DNA from: an uncultured Desulfobacterales bacterium
GTDB taxonomy: Bacteria > Desulfobacterota > Desulfobacteria > Desulfobacterales > JAHEIW01
NCBI GenBank assembly: GCA_947259495.1
Contig: CAMYLV010000003.1
Coordinates: 88,626 to 152,625 of the forward strand
Direction: 5' to 3'
DNA length: 64,000 nucleotides
Below the pieces are notes generated by a model. The model was not told the DNA's origin. It did no database searches and was given only the letters and a program-made list of their open reading frames with translations. The position numbers and the translations under genes are program-made. Positions 46,828 to 58,232 of the stretch are shown here, piece after piece (position 1 is the stretch's first letter; every line of letters begins with the position of its first letter).

Positions 46828-47661
46828 ATGTTCTCCAAAAAGATGGTTCTAATTGTTGGCGCTATCATTCTGATTACCGTCAATGTCATCCTCCTTTCAT
46901 TCTCCACTAAGAGCCAATCAACCTTTGGGTTAGGTCGAGTGGGTCTTTCTGTGGTGTCACCCTTTCAGGAGCTTGTTACCCGTTCGATCCGTTTTGCCCG
47001 GGATATCTGGGATCGTTATTTTTTTCTGGTAGCGGTTGCCCATGAAAACGAAAATCTAAAAAAATCGTTAAATCAGTTTATAGGAAAAAACAATCAATGG
47101 CATGAGATTGATCTGGCCAATTCACGCTTGCGGAATCTGCTGAATTTTCAAAAAGCACCGAACTATAAAGTTGTGCCCGCCGAGGTTATCGGAAAAGATC
47201 CCTCCGGGTGGTTTAAAACGATTATTATCGATAAAGGCAAATCGGATGGTCTGCAAAAGGGGTTACCGGTGGTTTTGCCCACCGGTATTGTCGGTCAGGT
47301 TATTGAGGCTGCCGGCCATTATTCCAAAGTGATGCTGCTCATTGATCGAAACAGCGCCGTTGACGCATTAGTACAACGCTCGCGGGCGCGGGGCATCATT
47401 AAAGGTGAATCCGCCGACCAGTGCCGATTTGAATTTGTTTTGCGCAAGCACGACGTTCAGATCGACGATACCGTCATTGCATCCGGGCTGGACGGTGTAT
47501 ACCCCAAAGGGTTGCGTATCGGTCGCGTTTCGGATGTCAGCCAGCGCAACTCAGATATCTTCTATGAAATTACCGTCGCACCTTTCGTCGATTATGAAAA
47601 AATAGAAGAGGTTTTGGTCATTTTACGTCCGCAATCACAGACATTTGTGAGTCAACAATGA
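46828..47661 (+). CDS. mreC: Rod-shape protein MreC
   Basis: 277 residues. An N-terminal membrane helix (MVLIVGAIILITVNVILLSF), a coiled coil (HENENLKKSLNQFIGKNNQWHEIDLANSRLRNLLNF) and two beta domains with DPSGWFKTIIIDKGKSDGLQKGLPVV, GIVGQVIE and DRNSAVDALVQRSRARGIIKGE. Periplasmic scaffold of the elongasome. Its stop overlaps the mreD start. Confidence 0.94.
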   Translation: MFSKKMVLIVGAIILITVNVILLSFSTKSQSTFGLGRVGLSVVSPFQELVTRSIRFARDIWDRYFFLVAVAHENENLKKSLNQFIGKNNQWHEIDLANSRLRNLLNFQKAPNYKVVPAEVIGKDPSGWFKTIIIDKGKSDGLQKGLPVVLPTGIVGQVIEAAGHYSKVMLLIDRNSAVDALVQRSRARGIIKGESADQCRFEFVLRKHDVQIDDTVIASGLDGVYPKGLRIGRVSDVSQRNSDIFYEITVAPFVDYEKIEEVLVILRPQSQTFVSQQ

Positions 47662-48182
47662 GATATGGCTTCTACATCGGCACCTGCCTGTTTTTGTTGG
47701 TCGTCCAGACCACCATTTTCCCTTATCTTCCTGTATTGCGGGGAATGTATGATCTTCTCATCCCCTTTGTGATCTTCATCAGTATTTGCCTGCCCATGCG
47801 CGAAAGCCTGCCGTGTGCATTAATTCTCGGGTTGATTATGGATAATCTTTCCGGAAGCCCATTTGGCTTGTATCTGACGTTCTATTTATGGCTGTTTATC
47901 GGTGTGCGCTTCATTATTAAATTCCTGCGGGTGAGCAATAAATTTCTTTTATTAGTGGTTGTGATCGTAGCCGTTTTAATCGAAAACATTTTAATGATCG
48001 CCACCTTTGCGTTTTTCGAGCCGGCGGGGCAACTGCCGGCAGACGTCTTCCTGATTGTCGCTCAGCAATTTTTGTGGGCCCTTGCGACCGGCCCTGTATT
48101 TTTGTTATGTCTGTTGACCCTGGCCAAACGCTTTAACTTACAATGGGATGGTGCCGCACCGCAGCCAAACGCTTATGGATAA
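47658..48182 (+). CDS. mreD: Rod-shape protein MreD
   Basis: 174 residues, five or six hydrophobic helices, with the family-like LGLIMDNLSGSPFGLYLTFYL. Integral inner-membrane partner of MreC. It overlaps mreC by 4 bp and mrdA by 8 bp, so the three are translationally coupled. Confidence 0.88.
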   Translation: MRYGFYIGTCLFLLVVQTTIFPYLPVLRGMYDLLIPFVIFISICLPMRESLPCALILGLIMDNLSGSPFGLYLTFYLWLFIGVRFIIKFLRVSNKFLLLVVVIVAVLIENILMIATFAFFEPAGQLPADVFLIVAQQFLWALATGPVFLLCLLTLAKRFNLQWDGAAPQPNAYG

Positions 48183-50052
48183 GTATTTAAAAACAGCAGA
48201 TACCGATTGGTACAAGCAGCGCATCACCGGCGTGATCGTTTGTGCCCTGGCCGCCTTTGTGGTGTTGTTAATTCGGTTGATCGTCCTGCAGGTCATCATG
48301 GGTGATGAATACCGACACTTATCTTTAAACAACAGCATTCGACTGCAAAGCATCGATCCCCCCCGAGGCCGGCTATATGACCGCAACGGCGATCTTCTGG
48401 TGGACAACCGACCTTCATTTGATGTGAATATAACTTTAAAAGATGCCGCCCCCTTGGACCCAACACTTGATAAATTGGCACTCCATCTCAAAACACCGGC
48501 AGACACGCTGTTGTCTCAAATCAAACAGACGCGTGGTGTATCGGCTTACAGCCCGTTGTTGCTCCAACAGGATGTGGGGCGCGATACGCTGGCGTCAATT
48601 GAGGTCAATAAATTCGATCTGCCGGGGGTCTCTGTTAATGTCAACTTGCGACGTCACTATATTCGTGAACGCCAGGCAGCGCATCTTATTGGCTATTTAA
48701 GCGAAATCAGTCCGGCTGAACTTAAAAGCGGCTCATATCCGGATTGTCGCAGCGGGGATCTGATCGGCAAGTTCGGCGCCGAAAAGGTTTATGAGAATTC
48801 CTTACGGGGCAAACGGGGCGGTCGCCAGGTTGAAGTCAATGCCAATGGCTTGGTGGTCAGAATATTAAAAACCGTTGCGGCCGAACCCGGGCACAATGTT
48901 TATTTGACGATCGATCAAAACTTACAACACCGCGCAGAAGCGCTTCTGGAAGGCGTAGTCGGCGCGGCGGTGGCCGTCGAACCGGCAACCGGTAAAATTT
49001 TGACCTTGGCCAGCAGCCCCGCCTTCGACCAAAATTCATTTGTCGGGGGCATCACCCGTGAACAATGGAAATCACTGATTTCCAATCCCTTCAGGCCTAT
49101 GTCAAATCGGGCCATTCAGGGCGAATATCCGCCCGGATCCACCTATAAAATCATTACAGCGCTTGCCGGGCTGCAAGAAGGTGTCATCGATGATAAGACC
49201 GTTTTGCACTGTCCCGGGCATTATCGATTTGGCAATCGGATTTATCGTTGCTGGAAAAGGGGGGGGCACGGAAAAGTTGATATTATCAAGGCTGTGGAAG
49301 AATCCTGTGATGTGTTTTTTTATCAGGTCGGCCAGCGCCTTGGTGTGGATCGCCTGGCCTGGTATGCTAAGGCTTTCGGTCTGGGGTCCCCCACCGGCGT
49401 TCATTTGGATCATGAAGCCCATGGTCTGATTCCCACAGCTGCCTGGAAAAAAAGGCGCACCGGCGTGCCATGGCAAAAAGGCGAAACCCTGTCGATTGCC
49501 ATTGGTCAGGGATTCAACCTCGCAACGCCCATTCAGATGGCGGTTTTAGCTGCAGCGGTGGCCAATGGCGGCCATCGATATCGACCCCTGATTTTGGATA
49601 ACATTAAACTTGTGGACGGACAGAGCCTGCAAAAAAATGAACCCAAACTGATCGGAAAACTCCCGGTTAGCCCCGCCCACCTGGAGCTCGTCAAGCTGGG
49701 TTTGTGGAAAGTGGTTAACGGTGAAAACGGAACGGCGCGTGGCAGCCGACTGGCAGATATCGATATCAGCGGCAAGACCGGTACTTCCCAGGTGATCAGC
49801 CGCAAACAGGACGAGTCTATGGCTGAAGAGGATCTGCCGGTCCATTTAAGATCCCATGCGTGGTTTGTAGCCTATGCGCCCTCTGAAAAACCGACGATCG
49901 CAGTTGCGGTTGTCATCGAGCATGGTGAGCACGGCTCCGGTGCTGCCGCGCCGATTGCCAAAGAAATGATAAAAGCCTTTTTGCGCAAGACACCTGTCAA
50001 TGCTCAGGTGGCAGCCCAAAAAGAATCGGCGGACACCGCCAATGGTGGTTAA
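48175..50052 (+). CDS. mrdA: Penicillin-binding protein 2 (transpeptidase)
   Basis: 625 residues from ATG 48175, chosen because it overlaps the mreD end and avoids a nine-residue extension. A membrane anchor (VCALAAFVVLLIRLIVLQV), dimerisation/pedestal domain (PPRGRLYDRNGDLLVDN), then the transpeptidase: nucleophile Ser322 in PPGSTYK, SxN as SCD, KTG in SGKTGTSQV. It cross-links the lateral wall with RodA. Full length and intact. Confidence 0.96.
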   Translation: MDKYLKTADTDWYKQRITGVIVCALAAFVVLLIRLIVLQVIMGDEYRHLSLNNSIRLQSIDPPRGRLYDRNGDLLVDNRPSFDVNITLKDAAPLDPTLDKLALHLKTPADTLLSQIKQTRGVSAYSPLLLQQDVGRDTLASIEVNKFDLPGVSVNVNLRRHYIRERQAAHLIGYLSEISPAELKSGSYPDCRSGDLIGKFGAEKVYENSLRGKRGGRQVEVNANGLVVRILKTVAAEPGHNVYLTIDQNLQHRAEALLEGVVGAAVAVEPATGKILTLASSPAFDQNSFVGGITREQWKSLISNPFRPMSNRAIQGEYPPGSTYKIITALAGLQEGVIDDKTVLHCPGHYRFGNRIYRCWKRGGHGKVDIIKAVEESCDVFFYQVGQRLGVDRLAWYAKAFGLGSPTGVHLDHEAHGLIPTAAWKKRRTGVPWQKGETLSIAIGQGFNLATPIQMAVLAAAVANGGHRYRPLILDNIKLVDGQSLQKNEPKLIGKLPVSPAHLELVKLGLWKVVNGENGTARGSRLADIDISGKTGTSQVISRKQDESMAEEDLPVHLRSHAWFVAYAPSEKPTIAVAVVIEHGEHGSGAAAPIAKEMIKAFLRKTPVNAQVAAQKESADTANGG

Positions 50053-50055
50053 TTT

Positions 50056-50138
50056 ATTTGCCGCTGGCAAGAAGCCAGTAGCCAGCAGCCACAGGCGAGC
50101 AGCAAGTCACCAGCAGCCGGAGACAGGAGCAAAGCGAC
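50056..50138. repeat. Degenerate-word spacer between mrdA and rodA
   Basis: A run of GCCAGTAGCCAGCAGCC-type words in an otherwise tightly packed operon. Same style as the longer word regions elsewhere, but without an obvious complementary half. Confidence 0.5.
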
Positions 50139-50139
50139 A

Positions 50140-51243
50140 ATGTTTGATAGACGGTTAGTACAATATTTTGATTGGGGCTTGATGGGTTTGGCCATCCTGA
50201 TCGGGTGCGTCGGGCTGATCACTTTGTACAGTGCGGTAACGGCTGAGACGCCGGCCCCCCAAAAGGTATTGTTCTTCAAGCAACTGCTGTGGTTTTCTGT
50301 CGGGCTGATTGCTATGGTGAGCGCTTTTCTGTTTAATTATAAAATCTTAGATCGCTGGGCCCAGCCGATTTACTTTGGCTGCATTGCGCTGTTGCTGGCG
50401 GTTTTATTTTTCGGAAAATATGTCGGCGGGTCGCGCCGATGGCTGATCATCGGTCCGGTATCGCTGCAGCCGTCTGAACTGGTAAAAATTGCCGTCATCA
50501 TCGCTTTAGCGCGCTATTATTCAAAGGATGCCAAAACAAGCGGTTACACTCTCAGGGAACTGGTGCGTCCTTTCATGATTATCATGCTGCCGGTTCTTTT
50601 AATCGGAATGCAACCGGATCTGGGCACGGCCGGCCTGGTGGTGCTGATTGCCGGTTCGATCACGGTCTTTGTCAAAATTGAAAGACGCTCTTTTATTTAT
50701 TTGATTGGTTCCGGTGCAGTAGTGGTTCCGCTGATATGGTTTTTTTTAAAAGAATATCAAAAGCAACGGATTCTCACCTTTTTGGATCCGGATAGAGACC
50801 CGCTGGGCGCCGGCTATCATATTATTCAGTCTAAAATTGCAATTGGCTCCGGAATGCTCAGCGGAAAAGGGTTTTTAAAAGGAACGCAAAACGCGCTCTC
50901 ATTTTTACCGGAGGAGCACACCGATTTTATTTTTTCAGTTTTAGCCGAAGAATGGGGGTTTCTGGGGTCGGTCACGCTGGTTCTTTTATTTCTCATTTTG
51001 ATCATATGGGGCTTGAACGTGGCGCATGCCTGTCGGGAACCATTCGGGACGATTTTAGCTGTCGGGGTTACTGCGATGATTTTCTGGCAGGCGCTTATTA
51101 ATATCGGCATGTCCATGGGGTTGTTGCCGGTGGTGGGGGTACCGCTGCCGTTTGTCAGTTACGGGGGGTCCTCGGTCTTAACCACAGCCATCAGTATCGG
51201 CCTGTTGCTCAATGTGAGCATGCGGCGATTTATGCTCGATTGA
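50140..51243 (+). CDS. rodA: Peptidoglycan glycosyltransferase RodA
   Basis: 367 residues, about ten membrane helices. SEDS signatures: GGSRRWLIIGPVSLQPSELVKIA, MQPDLGTAGLV with the catalytic Asp, GSGMLSGKGFLKGTQ, FLPEEHTDFIFSVLAEEWGF and LPFVSYGGSS. Polymerises lipid II for elongation with PBP2 encoded just upstream. Confidence 0.96.
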   Translation: MFDRRLVQYFDWGLMGLAILIGCVGLITLYSAVTAETPAPQKVLFFKQLLWFSVGLIAMVSAFLFNYKILDRWAQPIYFGCIALLLAVLFFGKYVGGSRRWLIIGPVSLQPSELVKIAVIIALARYYSKDAKTSGYTLRELVRPFMIIMLPVLLIGMQPDLGTAGLVVLIAGSITVFVKIERRSFIYLIGSGAVVVPLIWFFLKEYQKQRILTFLDPDRDPLGAGYHIIQSKIAIGSGMLSGKGFLKGTQNALSFLPEEHTDFIFSVLAEEWGFLGSVTLVLLFLILIIWGLNVAHACREPFGTILAVGVTAMIFWQALINIGMSMGLLPVVGVPLPFVSYGGSSVLTTAISIGLLLNVSMRRFMLD

Positions 51244-51373
51244 CAATAACCAGCAACCAACATAAGACAGGCCTGACATCCCGCTTTAGCGGGGCAATCG
51301 CGCTGCGGGCGGAACCCTTTAGGAACCAGACGCATTTTTGAAACAGATGTCGGCAGGGAGGTAAACGAAACCG

Positions 51374-51787
51374 ATGAAAAAGGAAGAGAAGATCGCATCC
51401 ATATCAACGTTTTTAGGCTTTGGTTCCCTTATAGAGGGCACCGTCGAGTTTCAGGGCACCATTCGTTTAGATGGTCGCGTGAACGGAAAAATTTCCAGCA
51501 AGGGCGGCACCTTAATCGTCGGAGAAAGAGCAGTGGTTCAGGCGGATATCATTGTTGACACGATCATTATCATGGGAGAGGTCAGCGGCACCATCGATGC
51601 CAAGGAACGGATCGAAGTGCACCCGCCGGGTCGTCTCAGCGGCGACATTCAGGCGGGTGTCATTTCCATCAAGCCCGGGGGTCTTTTTAACGGCAAGTGC
51701 GCCATGAAATCGAAAGCAGGCGCCCTAAAAAAGCCGGTTGTTTCAGCCCCGATTCCCTCCGTATCAGAGCTTCCCAAAGGCAAATAA
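51374..51787 (+). CDS. Bactofilin
   Basis: 137 residues. Central right-handed beta-helix domain (about 15-115) with repeated G-x-hydrophobic turns (LIEGTVEFQGTIRLDGRVNGKI, VQADIIVDTIIIMGEVSGTI, GRLSGDIQAG); flexible ends, Pro-rich C-terminus. Forms nucleotide-free filaments that position wall or division factors. The RBS is AGGGAGG. Last gene of the rod-shape cluster; the next genes have their own promoter. Confidence 0.92.
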   Translation: MKKEEKIASISTFLGFGSLIEGTVEFQGTIRLDGRVNGKISSKGGTLIVGERAVVQADIIVDTIIIMGEVSGTIDAKERIEVHPPGRLSGDIQAGVISIKPGGLFNGKCAMKSKAGALKKPVVSAPIPSVSELPKGK

Positions 51788-51804
51788 AATTTGCAAAAAA
51801 TCCT

Positions 51805-51834
51805 TTGACAACTACTTGGGCTGGATGTTATAGA
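51805..51834 (+). promoter_or_regulatory. Sigma-70-type promoter of the ATP synthase operon
   Basis: TTGACA at 51805-51810, 18-bp spacer, TATAGA at 51829-51834. It lies about 85 bases before the first atp gene and just after the bactofilin stop, so the ATP synthase operon can be expressed independently of the rod-shape operon. Confidence 0.7.
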
Positions 51835-51917
51835 CCGCCCGAGCCAAACCATCCTTTTGTCATTAATCAAACTAATTCGCCCAGTTGTGCAAAAATTCGA
51901 CGACGGAGGATATCTCA

Positions 51918-52463
51918 ATGGGGATTTTCGTTGGGAACCGCAAATTTTCTGCTATCGTTCTGGTAACCGTGGTCAACATGCTGCTGACCGCTTCTCTGGC
52001 CTTGGGGTCTTCGGAAGAATCCGGCGGCGGGGTTACCGTCATGCCGGATTGGACCGTTGCCATCCAAATTATCAATTTTCTCCTCATTCTGTGGATATTA
52101 AACCGTATCTTATATCGTCCGATCCGCAACATTCTACTTCAAAGAAAAGAAAAAATGGACAACCTTGAGCTCAGCATCCAAACTTACAATGAAGACGCCC
52201 AGGAAAAAGATTCGGCCTTTGCAGCGGGAATCAAAGAGGCCAGGGCAAAAGGCCTGAATGAAAAAGAGGCGTTGCTGCAGGCTGCTGCTGAGGAAGAAAA
52301 AAAGATTATAGCCAAAATAAATGAAAAAGCCCAAGCTGAATTGTCAAATATCCGCCGTAAGATTTCCCAGGAAGCCCATACTGCCAAAGCCGCCTTGCAA
52401 ACTAAAGTCGGTGAATTTGCGGATGATATTTGCCAAAAAATACTAGGGAGGACGGTCCAATGA
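51918..52463 (+). CDS. atpF': ATP synthase F0 subunit b'
   Basis: 181 residues from ATG 51918, which has GGAGG at the right spacing (upstream codons of the open frame are dropped). A hydrophobic leader-like N-terminus (IVLVTVVNMLLTASLALG), a second membrane segment (VAIQIINFLLILWILNRILY) and a long charged helix form the peripheral stalk. Two different b-type genes in tandem fit a b/b' heterodimer. It overlaps the next gene by 4 bp (ATGA). Confidence 0.85.
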   Translation: MGIFVGNRKFSAIVLVTVVNMLLTASLALGSSEESGGGVTVMPDWTVAIQIINFLLILWILNRILYRPIRNILLQRKEKMDNLELSIQTYNEDAQEKDSAFAAGIKEARAKGLNEKEALLQAAAEEEKKIIAKINEKAQAELSNIRRKISQEAHTAKAALQTKVGEFADDICQKILGRTVQ

Positions 52464-53068
52464 AAAATTCTGATTCATGCCGGCACTACGGTTTCAAAAC
52501 GTCCCGTCGAATTCTAATCGGCGTTTTGATTGCGCTTTTGTGCCTGTCGCTTGGAACCGCAGCGGCGGCATCTGGCGAAGCGGGCGGGGGAAAAGGCTGG
52601 GTCGCCACGGATACCTATCGGGTCATGAATTTTGTTGTATTGCTTGTTGCGCTCATTTTCATTTTGCGCAAACCGATTTCCCAGGCCTTAAGTTCGCGCA
52701 TAAAAACCATCAAGGAGCAGCTGGAGAGTTTAGAGACGCAAAAAGCTGAAGCCGAGAAAAAGCTGGCGCAATACAATGATAAATTATCCGAGCTGGAGAG
52801 CGAAGCTGAGAAGATTATCCAGGGTTATATCCAGCAGGGCAATGAAGCCAAGGCTAAAATTTTAAAAGAAGCAGAGTCAACCGCAGAAAAACTGCAACTC
52901 CAGGCGAAGCGCAACATCGAACATGAATTTAGCAAAGCCAGACAGGAGCTGCAACAGGAAGTTGTCGAAAAATCGTTGCTCCAAGCGGAAGAAATGCTGA
53001 AAAAGACAATCTCAGACCGGGATCAGGATAAACTTGTAAACGAATATTTAGATAAGGTGGTGGCATAA
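52460..53068 (+). CDS. atpF: ATP synthase F0 subunit b
   Basis: 202 residues. N-terminal signal-like hydrophobic stretch (ILIGVLIALLCLSLGTAAAAS) followed by the membrane helix TYRVMNFVVLLVALIFILRKPISQAL and a coiled-coil stalk with SLETQKAEAEKKLAQYNDKLSELES. Peripheral stalk subunit. The start at ATG 52460 overlaps the b' stop; GGGAGG precedes it. The extra N-terminal hydrophobic segment, shared with b', may be a cleaved signal peptide. Confidence 0.9.
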   Translation: MKNSDSCRHYGFKTSRRILIGVLIALLCLSLGTAAAASGEAGGGKGWVATDTYRVMNFVVLLVALIFILRKPISQALSSRIKTIKEQLESLETQKAEAEKKLAQYNDKLSELESEAEKIIQGYIQQGNEAKAKILKEAESTAEKLQLQAKRNIEHEFSKARQELQQEVVEKSLLQAEEMLKKTISDRDQDKLVNEYLDKVVA

Positions 53069-53619
53069 TGAAAAATTTGGCTGTCGCCCGGCGCTATGCC
53101 AAGGCGCTTTTACTGATCAGCAAAGAGGATGGTCAAACGGATTCTTATCAAAAGGAACTCAGTGGATTTGCCGAGCTAATGGAAACGAGCGAAACGCTGA
53201 ACCACGCGATTACAAATCCGCTTTACGAGGCCTCTGTCCGTCGAAACGTTCTGCAGACGGTCATTGATAAACTGGACATTTCCAGCACAATGAAGTCTTT
53301 TCTTTTATTGCTTTTTGACAAAGGCAGGATCGGGTTCATCGGTCAGATAGACGATTTTTATAAAAAGCTCGCCGATGAGCTCAGCAATATTGGACGAGCC
53401 AGCGTGGTATCGGCCACTGATCTTTCGGAGGAAACGGTGGAACGGATTCGGGCGGCCTTATCCCAAAAAACCAATATGGATATTATTTTGCAGGTTGAAA
53501 AGGATCCCGAATTGATCGGCGGAATCGTGACCAAAATCGGGGATCTTGTCTGGGATGGCAGTATCAAGACGCAATTATCAAATTTGAGAGAAACTTTAAA
53601 AAGGGGCGAGGGTGTCTAA
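53068..53619 (+). CDS. atpH: ATP synthase F1 subunit delta
   Basis: 183 residues. OSCP/delta family: [10 protein letters not shown] at the N-terminus, [19 protein letters not shown], and the C-terminal [29 protein letters not shown]. Connects F1 with the peripheral stalk. It overlaps both neighbours by one base (TAATG). Confidence 0.95.
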   Translation: MKNLAVARRYAKALLLISKEDGQTDSYQKELSGFAELMETSETLNHAITNPLYEASVRRNVLQTVIDKLDISSTMKSFLLLLFDKGRIGFIGQIDDFYKKLADELSNIGRASVVSATDLSEETVERIRAALSQKTNMDIILQVEKDPELIGGIVTKIGDLVWDGSIKTQLSNLRETLKRGEGV

Positions 53620-55136
53620 TGGAATTAAGAGCGGAAGAAATAAGTCAGATTATCAAAGAGCAGATTACCGATTACGACAAAAAAATTGAACTCAGCGAGA
53701 CCGGCGTTGTGTTATCGGTGGGTGATGGTATTGCCAGGATTTACGGGCTCGAAAAAGTTATGGCGCTGGAACTGGTGGAATTTCCGGGTGCCATTCTCGG
53801 GTTGGTTCTCAACCTTGAGGAAGACAATGTGGGTGTGGCCATTATGGGGGAAGACATCCATATTAAAGAAGGCGATATCGTCAAACGCACCGGCCGTATC
53901 GCCCAGGTGCCGGTGGGTGAAGCCGTGCTTGGCCGGGTGGTATCGGCTGTCGGGGAGCCAATAGACGGCAAAGGCCCGATTGATGCCAAAGAGTACCGCC
54001 GGGTGGAGATGGTTGCACCGGGTGTTATTGCCAGAAAGAGCGTCCATGAACCCTGCTACACCGGTCTTAAAGCGGTCGATGCCATGACGCCGGTTGGGAA
54101 AGGGCAGCGGGAACTCATCATCGGTGACCGCCAGATTGGCAAAACCGCCTGCGCCATTGACGCGATTTTGGCGCAAAAGAATACCGACGTATTCTGCATA
54201 TACGTGGCCTGCGGTCAGAAAAAATCCACCGTGGCGCAGGTGCATGCCGTGCTCGAAAAACACGGCGCTATGGAATACACCACCATCGTGGCGGCCTGCG
54301 CCAGCGACCCGGCCACGCTGCAATACGTCGCCCCTTATGCGGGTTGTGCCATGGGTGAATATTTCCGCGACAGCAAGCAACATGCCTTGATCATTTACGA
54401 TGATCTCTCCAAACAGGCCGCCTCCTATCGCCAGGTGTCCCTGCTCCTGCGGCGCCCTCCCGGCCGTGAGGCTTTTCCGGGCGACATTTTCTACAATCAC
54501 TCCCGCCTGCTCGAACGGGCCGCCAAGCTCAATGATGAGCTGGGCGCCGGTTCCCTGACCGCCCTGCCGATCATCGAAACCCAGGCCGGTGATGTTTCCG
54601 CCTATATTCCGACCAACGTTATTTCGATTACCGACGGCCAGATCTACCTTGAACCGGCACTGTTTTTTGCCGGTGTGCGCCCGGCCATCAATGTCGGTCT
54701 TTCGGTATCCCGGGTCGGCGGTTCCGCGCAGGTAAAGGCCATGAAGCAGGTCGCCGGCACCTTGCGGCTGGATCTGGCGCAGTATCGCGAGCTGGAAGCC
54801 TTTGCCGCTTTCGGCAGCGATCTGGATAAGGCCACTCAGAAGCAACTTATTCGCGGGGCCCGGCTGGTTGAAATCTTAAAACAACCCCAGTATCAACCCC
54901 TGCCCATGGAAAAACAGGTGACGATTCTTTTTGCCGGCACAAAGGGTTATCTCGATGATTATCCGGTCGATGTGCTGGCCAAATATGAGGCCGGTCTGTA
55001 TCCGTTTATCGAAGATCGGTATCCGGCTATTTTTTCGGAGCTGGCCGAAAAACAGGCGATCAGCGACGATCTCGATCAGCAGTTGAGACAGGCGCTGGAA
55101 GCCTACGATGAGGAGTTCAAAGATACGATTAAGTAG
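53619..55136 (+). CDS. atpA: ATP synthase F1 subunit alpha
   Basis: 505 residues. Non-catalytic nucleotide-binding subunit: P-loop GDRQIGKTA (usual GDRQTGKTA), the arginine-finger region [17 protein letters not shown], and the N-terminal [10 protein letters not shown] helix that binds delta. Normal length. Long open frames on the opposite strand are shadows of its codon bias. Confidence 0.97.
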   Translation: MELRAEEISQIIKEQITDYDKKIELSETGVVLSVGDGIARIYGLEKVMALELVEFPGAILGLVLNLEEDNVGVAIMGEDIHIKEGDIVKRTGRIAQVPVGEAVLGRVVSAVGEPIDGKGPIDAKEYRRVEMVAPGVIARKSVHEPCYTGLKAVDAMTPVGKGQRELIIGDRQIGKTACAIDAILAQKNTDVFCIYVACGQKKSTVAQVHAVLEKHGAMEYTTIVAACASDPATLQYVAPYAGCAMGEYFRDSKQHALIIYDDLSKQAASYRQVSLLLRRPPGREAFPGDIFYNHSRLLERAAKLNDELGAGSLTALPIIETQAGDVSAYIPTNVISITDGQIYLEPALFFAGVRPAINVGLSVSRVGGSAQVKAMKQVAGTLRLDLAQYRELEAFAAFGSDLDKATQKQLIRGARLVEILKQPQYQPLPMEKQVTILFAGTKGYLDDYPVDVLAKYEAGLYPFIEDRYPAIFSELAEKQAISDDLDQQLRQALEAYDEEFKDTIK

Positions 55137-55230
55137 TTATTTGTTGTCCGCTATTAGTTAATAGCTCTAACGTGTGCTCGCGTACCGCCTAACCCGTAAC
55201 GAATAATTTTAACTTTAAAGGCTTGATGGC

Positions 55231-56124
55231 ATGGCGACATTAAAAGATATCCAGTTAAAGATTGCAGCGGTAAAAAAGACCCGGCAGATCACCAAGGCCA
55301 TGAACATGGTGGCCGCCTCAAGACTGCGCGGGGCCCAGACCGGCATGGATGCCTTTCGCCCCTATGCCGGTAAGTTTGCCGAGGTGCTGGGCAGTTTGGC
55401 GCAAAGGGCCGGCGAAGAAACCAATCCCCTGCTGGTGCCCAAGGAGGACGTCAAAAACGTGCATGTGGTTTTGTGCACCTCCGATCGGGGGCTATGCGGC
55501 GGTTTCAATTTCAATTTAATTGAAAAAGCCAATGCGTTTATGAAAGAAAAAGCCGGGGCGGACATTGCGTTTTCATTTACCAATTTTGGCAAAAAAGGCC
55601 GCGACTGGTGCCGCAAAGAAAAATTACAGATCGACAGCGAACACCTGGGCGTCGTCGGCACCAGTTTTGGATTTAATATCGCTTCTACTGTCGGCAAAAA
55701 CCTGGTGGATGCTTTTCTATCGGACACTTACGATGAAGTCTATATCGTCTATGCCGAATTTGTCAGCATGGCCCGGCAGATTCCGGTCTTGCAACAGCTG
55801 CTGCCGATTCCGCCGATTGAAACCGAAGAAGCAGAAGAAAGCGCAGCGGCCGGTGCCTATTTGCCGGAACATATTTGTGAACCGTCAACGGATGCACTGC
55901 TGGCCGACATGCTGCCCAGAAATGTTTATACACAAATTTACAGCGCTTTGTTGGAAACATCGACCAGCGAACATGCCGCGCGCATGATGGCGATGGACAA
56001 TGCCACGAAGGCCTGCAACGACATGCTTGAAAATCTGACGCTGATTTATAACAAAGCCCGTCAGGCGGCCATTACAGCCGAATTAATGGATATTGTCGGC
56101 GGCGCCGAAGCGCTCAAAGGATAG
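55231..56124 (+). CDS. atpG: ATP synthase F1 subunit gamma
   Basis: 297 residues. N-terminal helix MATLKDIQLKIAAVKKTRQITKAMNMVAASRLR and C-terminal helix MMAMDNATKACNDMLENLTLIYNKARQAAITAELMDIVGGAEAL form the rotor shaft. It is preceded by a 94-bp spacer with degenerate TAATAG/TAACG words after atpA. Confidence 0.97.
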   Translation: MATLKDIQLKIAAVKKTRQITKAMNMVAASRLRGAQTGMDAFRPYAGKFAEVLGSLAQRAGEETNPLLVPKEDVKNVHVVLCTSDRGLCGGFNFNLIEKANAFMKEKAGADIAFSFTNFGKKGRDWCRKEKLQIDSEHLGVVGTSFGFNIASTVGKNLVDAFLSDTYDEVYIVYAEFVSMARQIPVLQQLLPIPPIETEEAEESAAAGAYLPEHICEPSTDALLADMLPRNVYTQIYSALLETSTSEHAARMMAMDNATKACNDMLENLTLIYNKARQAAITAELMDIVGGAEALKG

Positions 56125-57632
<1,508 letters not shown>

Positions 57633-57691
57633 AAAATCCCGGGAATAATGGAAAACTGGCACCAAAAGCAAATTTAACCTAAGGAACCGAT

Positions 57692-58105
57692 ATGGCTGTA
57701 AATATTCACTTAGAAGTGGTTACGCCTGAAAAGATTGTCGTCAGCGAAGAAGCCCAGATTGTGGCCTCCCCGGGGTCGTTGGGGGAGTTTGGCGTTCTCA
57801 GCGGGCACACGCCTTTTCTAACCACGCTTAAAACCGGTATGATTCGTTACACCGATGCGAATGAGAAAGAGCATTTCGTGTTTGTGAGCGGTGGCTTTGC
57901 CGAAGCGCTGCCGGATAAAGTTACCGTGCTGGCCGAATCAGCCGAGAGAAGAAGCGACATTGATCTCGGACGGGCCAAAGAAGCCCTGGAGCGCGCTCAG
58001 AAGCGACTGGCCGAAGAGCGCGCGCGGGAAGATATCGATTTTAATCGTGCCAGGGCCTCTTTAGAACGGGCTACGTTTCGCATCCGAATTGCGGGGTTAA
58101 GTTAG
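57692..58105 (+). CDS. atpC: ATP synthase F1 subunit epsilon
   Basis: 137 residues. N-terminal beta sandwich (LEVVTPEKIVVSEEAQIVASPGSLGEFGVLSGHTPFLTTLKTG) and C-terminal helical hairpin (RAKEALERAQKRLAEERAREDIDFNRARASLERATFRIRIA). Rotor subunit that also inhibits ATPase activity. Last gene of the operon; a, c and AtpI genes are absent here and should be at another locus. Confidence 0.96.
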   Translation: MAVNIHLEVVTPEKIVVSEEAQIVASPGSLGEFGVLSGHTPFLTTLKTGMIRYTDANEKEHFVFVSGGFAEALPDKVTVLAESAERRSDIDLGRAKEALERAQKRLAEERAREDIDFNRARASLERATFRIRIAGLS

Positions 58106-58109
58106 CATT

Positions 58110-58170
58110 ACCTGAGTTGAGCGGTTATTGGCGCCTGCGGGATCGCGTTTTATAACCTCGACCATTTCAG
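58110..58170. repeat. Family C related palindrome
   Basis: Begins ACCTGAGTTGAGCGGTTATT and ends TATAACCTCGACCATTTCAG, with GGTTAT/ATAACC pairing around GCGCCTGCGGGATCGCG. A divergent member of the family seen at 28874 and 22105, right after atpC. It has no T-run for termination. Confidence 0.5.
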
Positions 58171-58232
58171 AAACAGGGTAAGCCAGGAAATTGGGTTTGC
58201 CCTTTTTGTTTATGACGTTTAAACTGATAGAT

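Noticed and set aside
53712..54845. 377-codon open frame on the minus strand opposite atpA
   Set aside because: It is fully antisense to a highly conserved gene, has no recognisable domain or ribosome binding site, and reflects codon bias.
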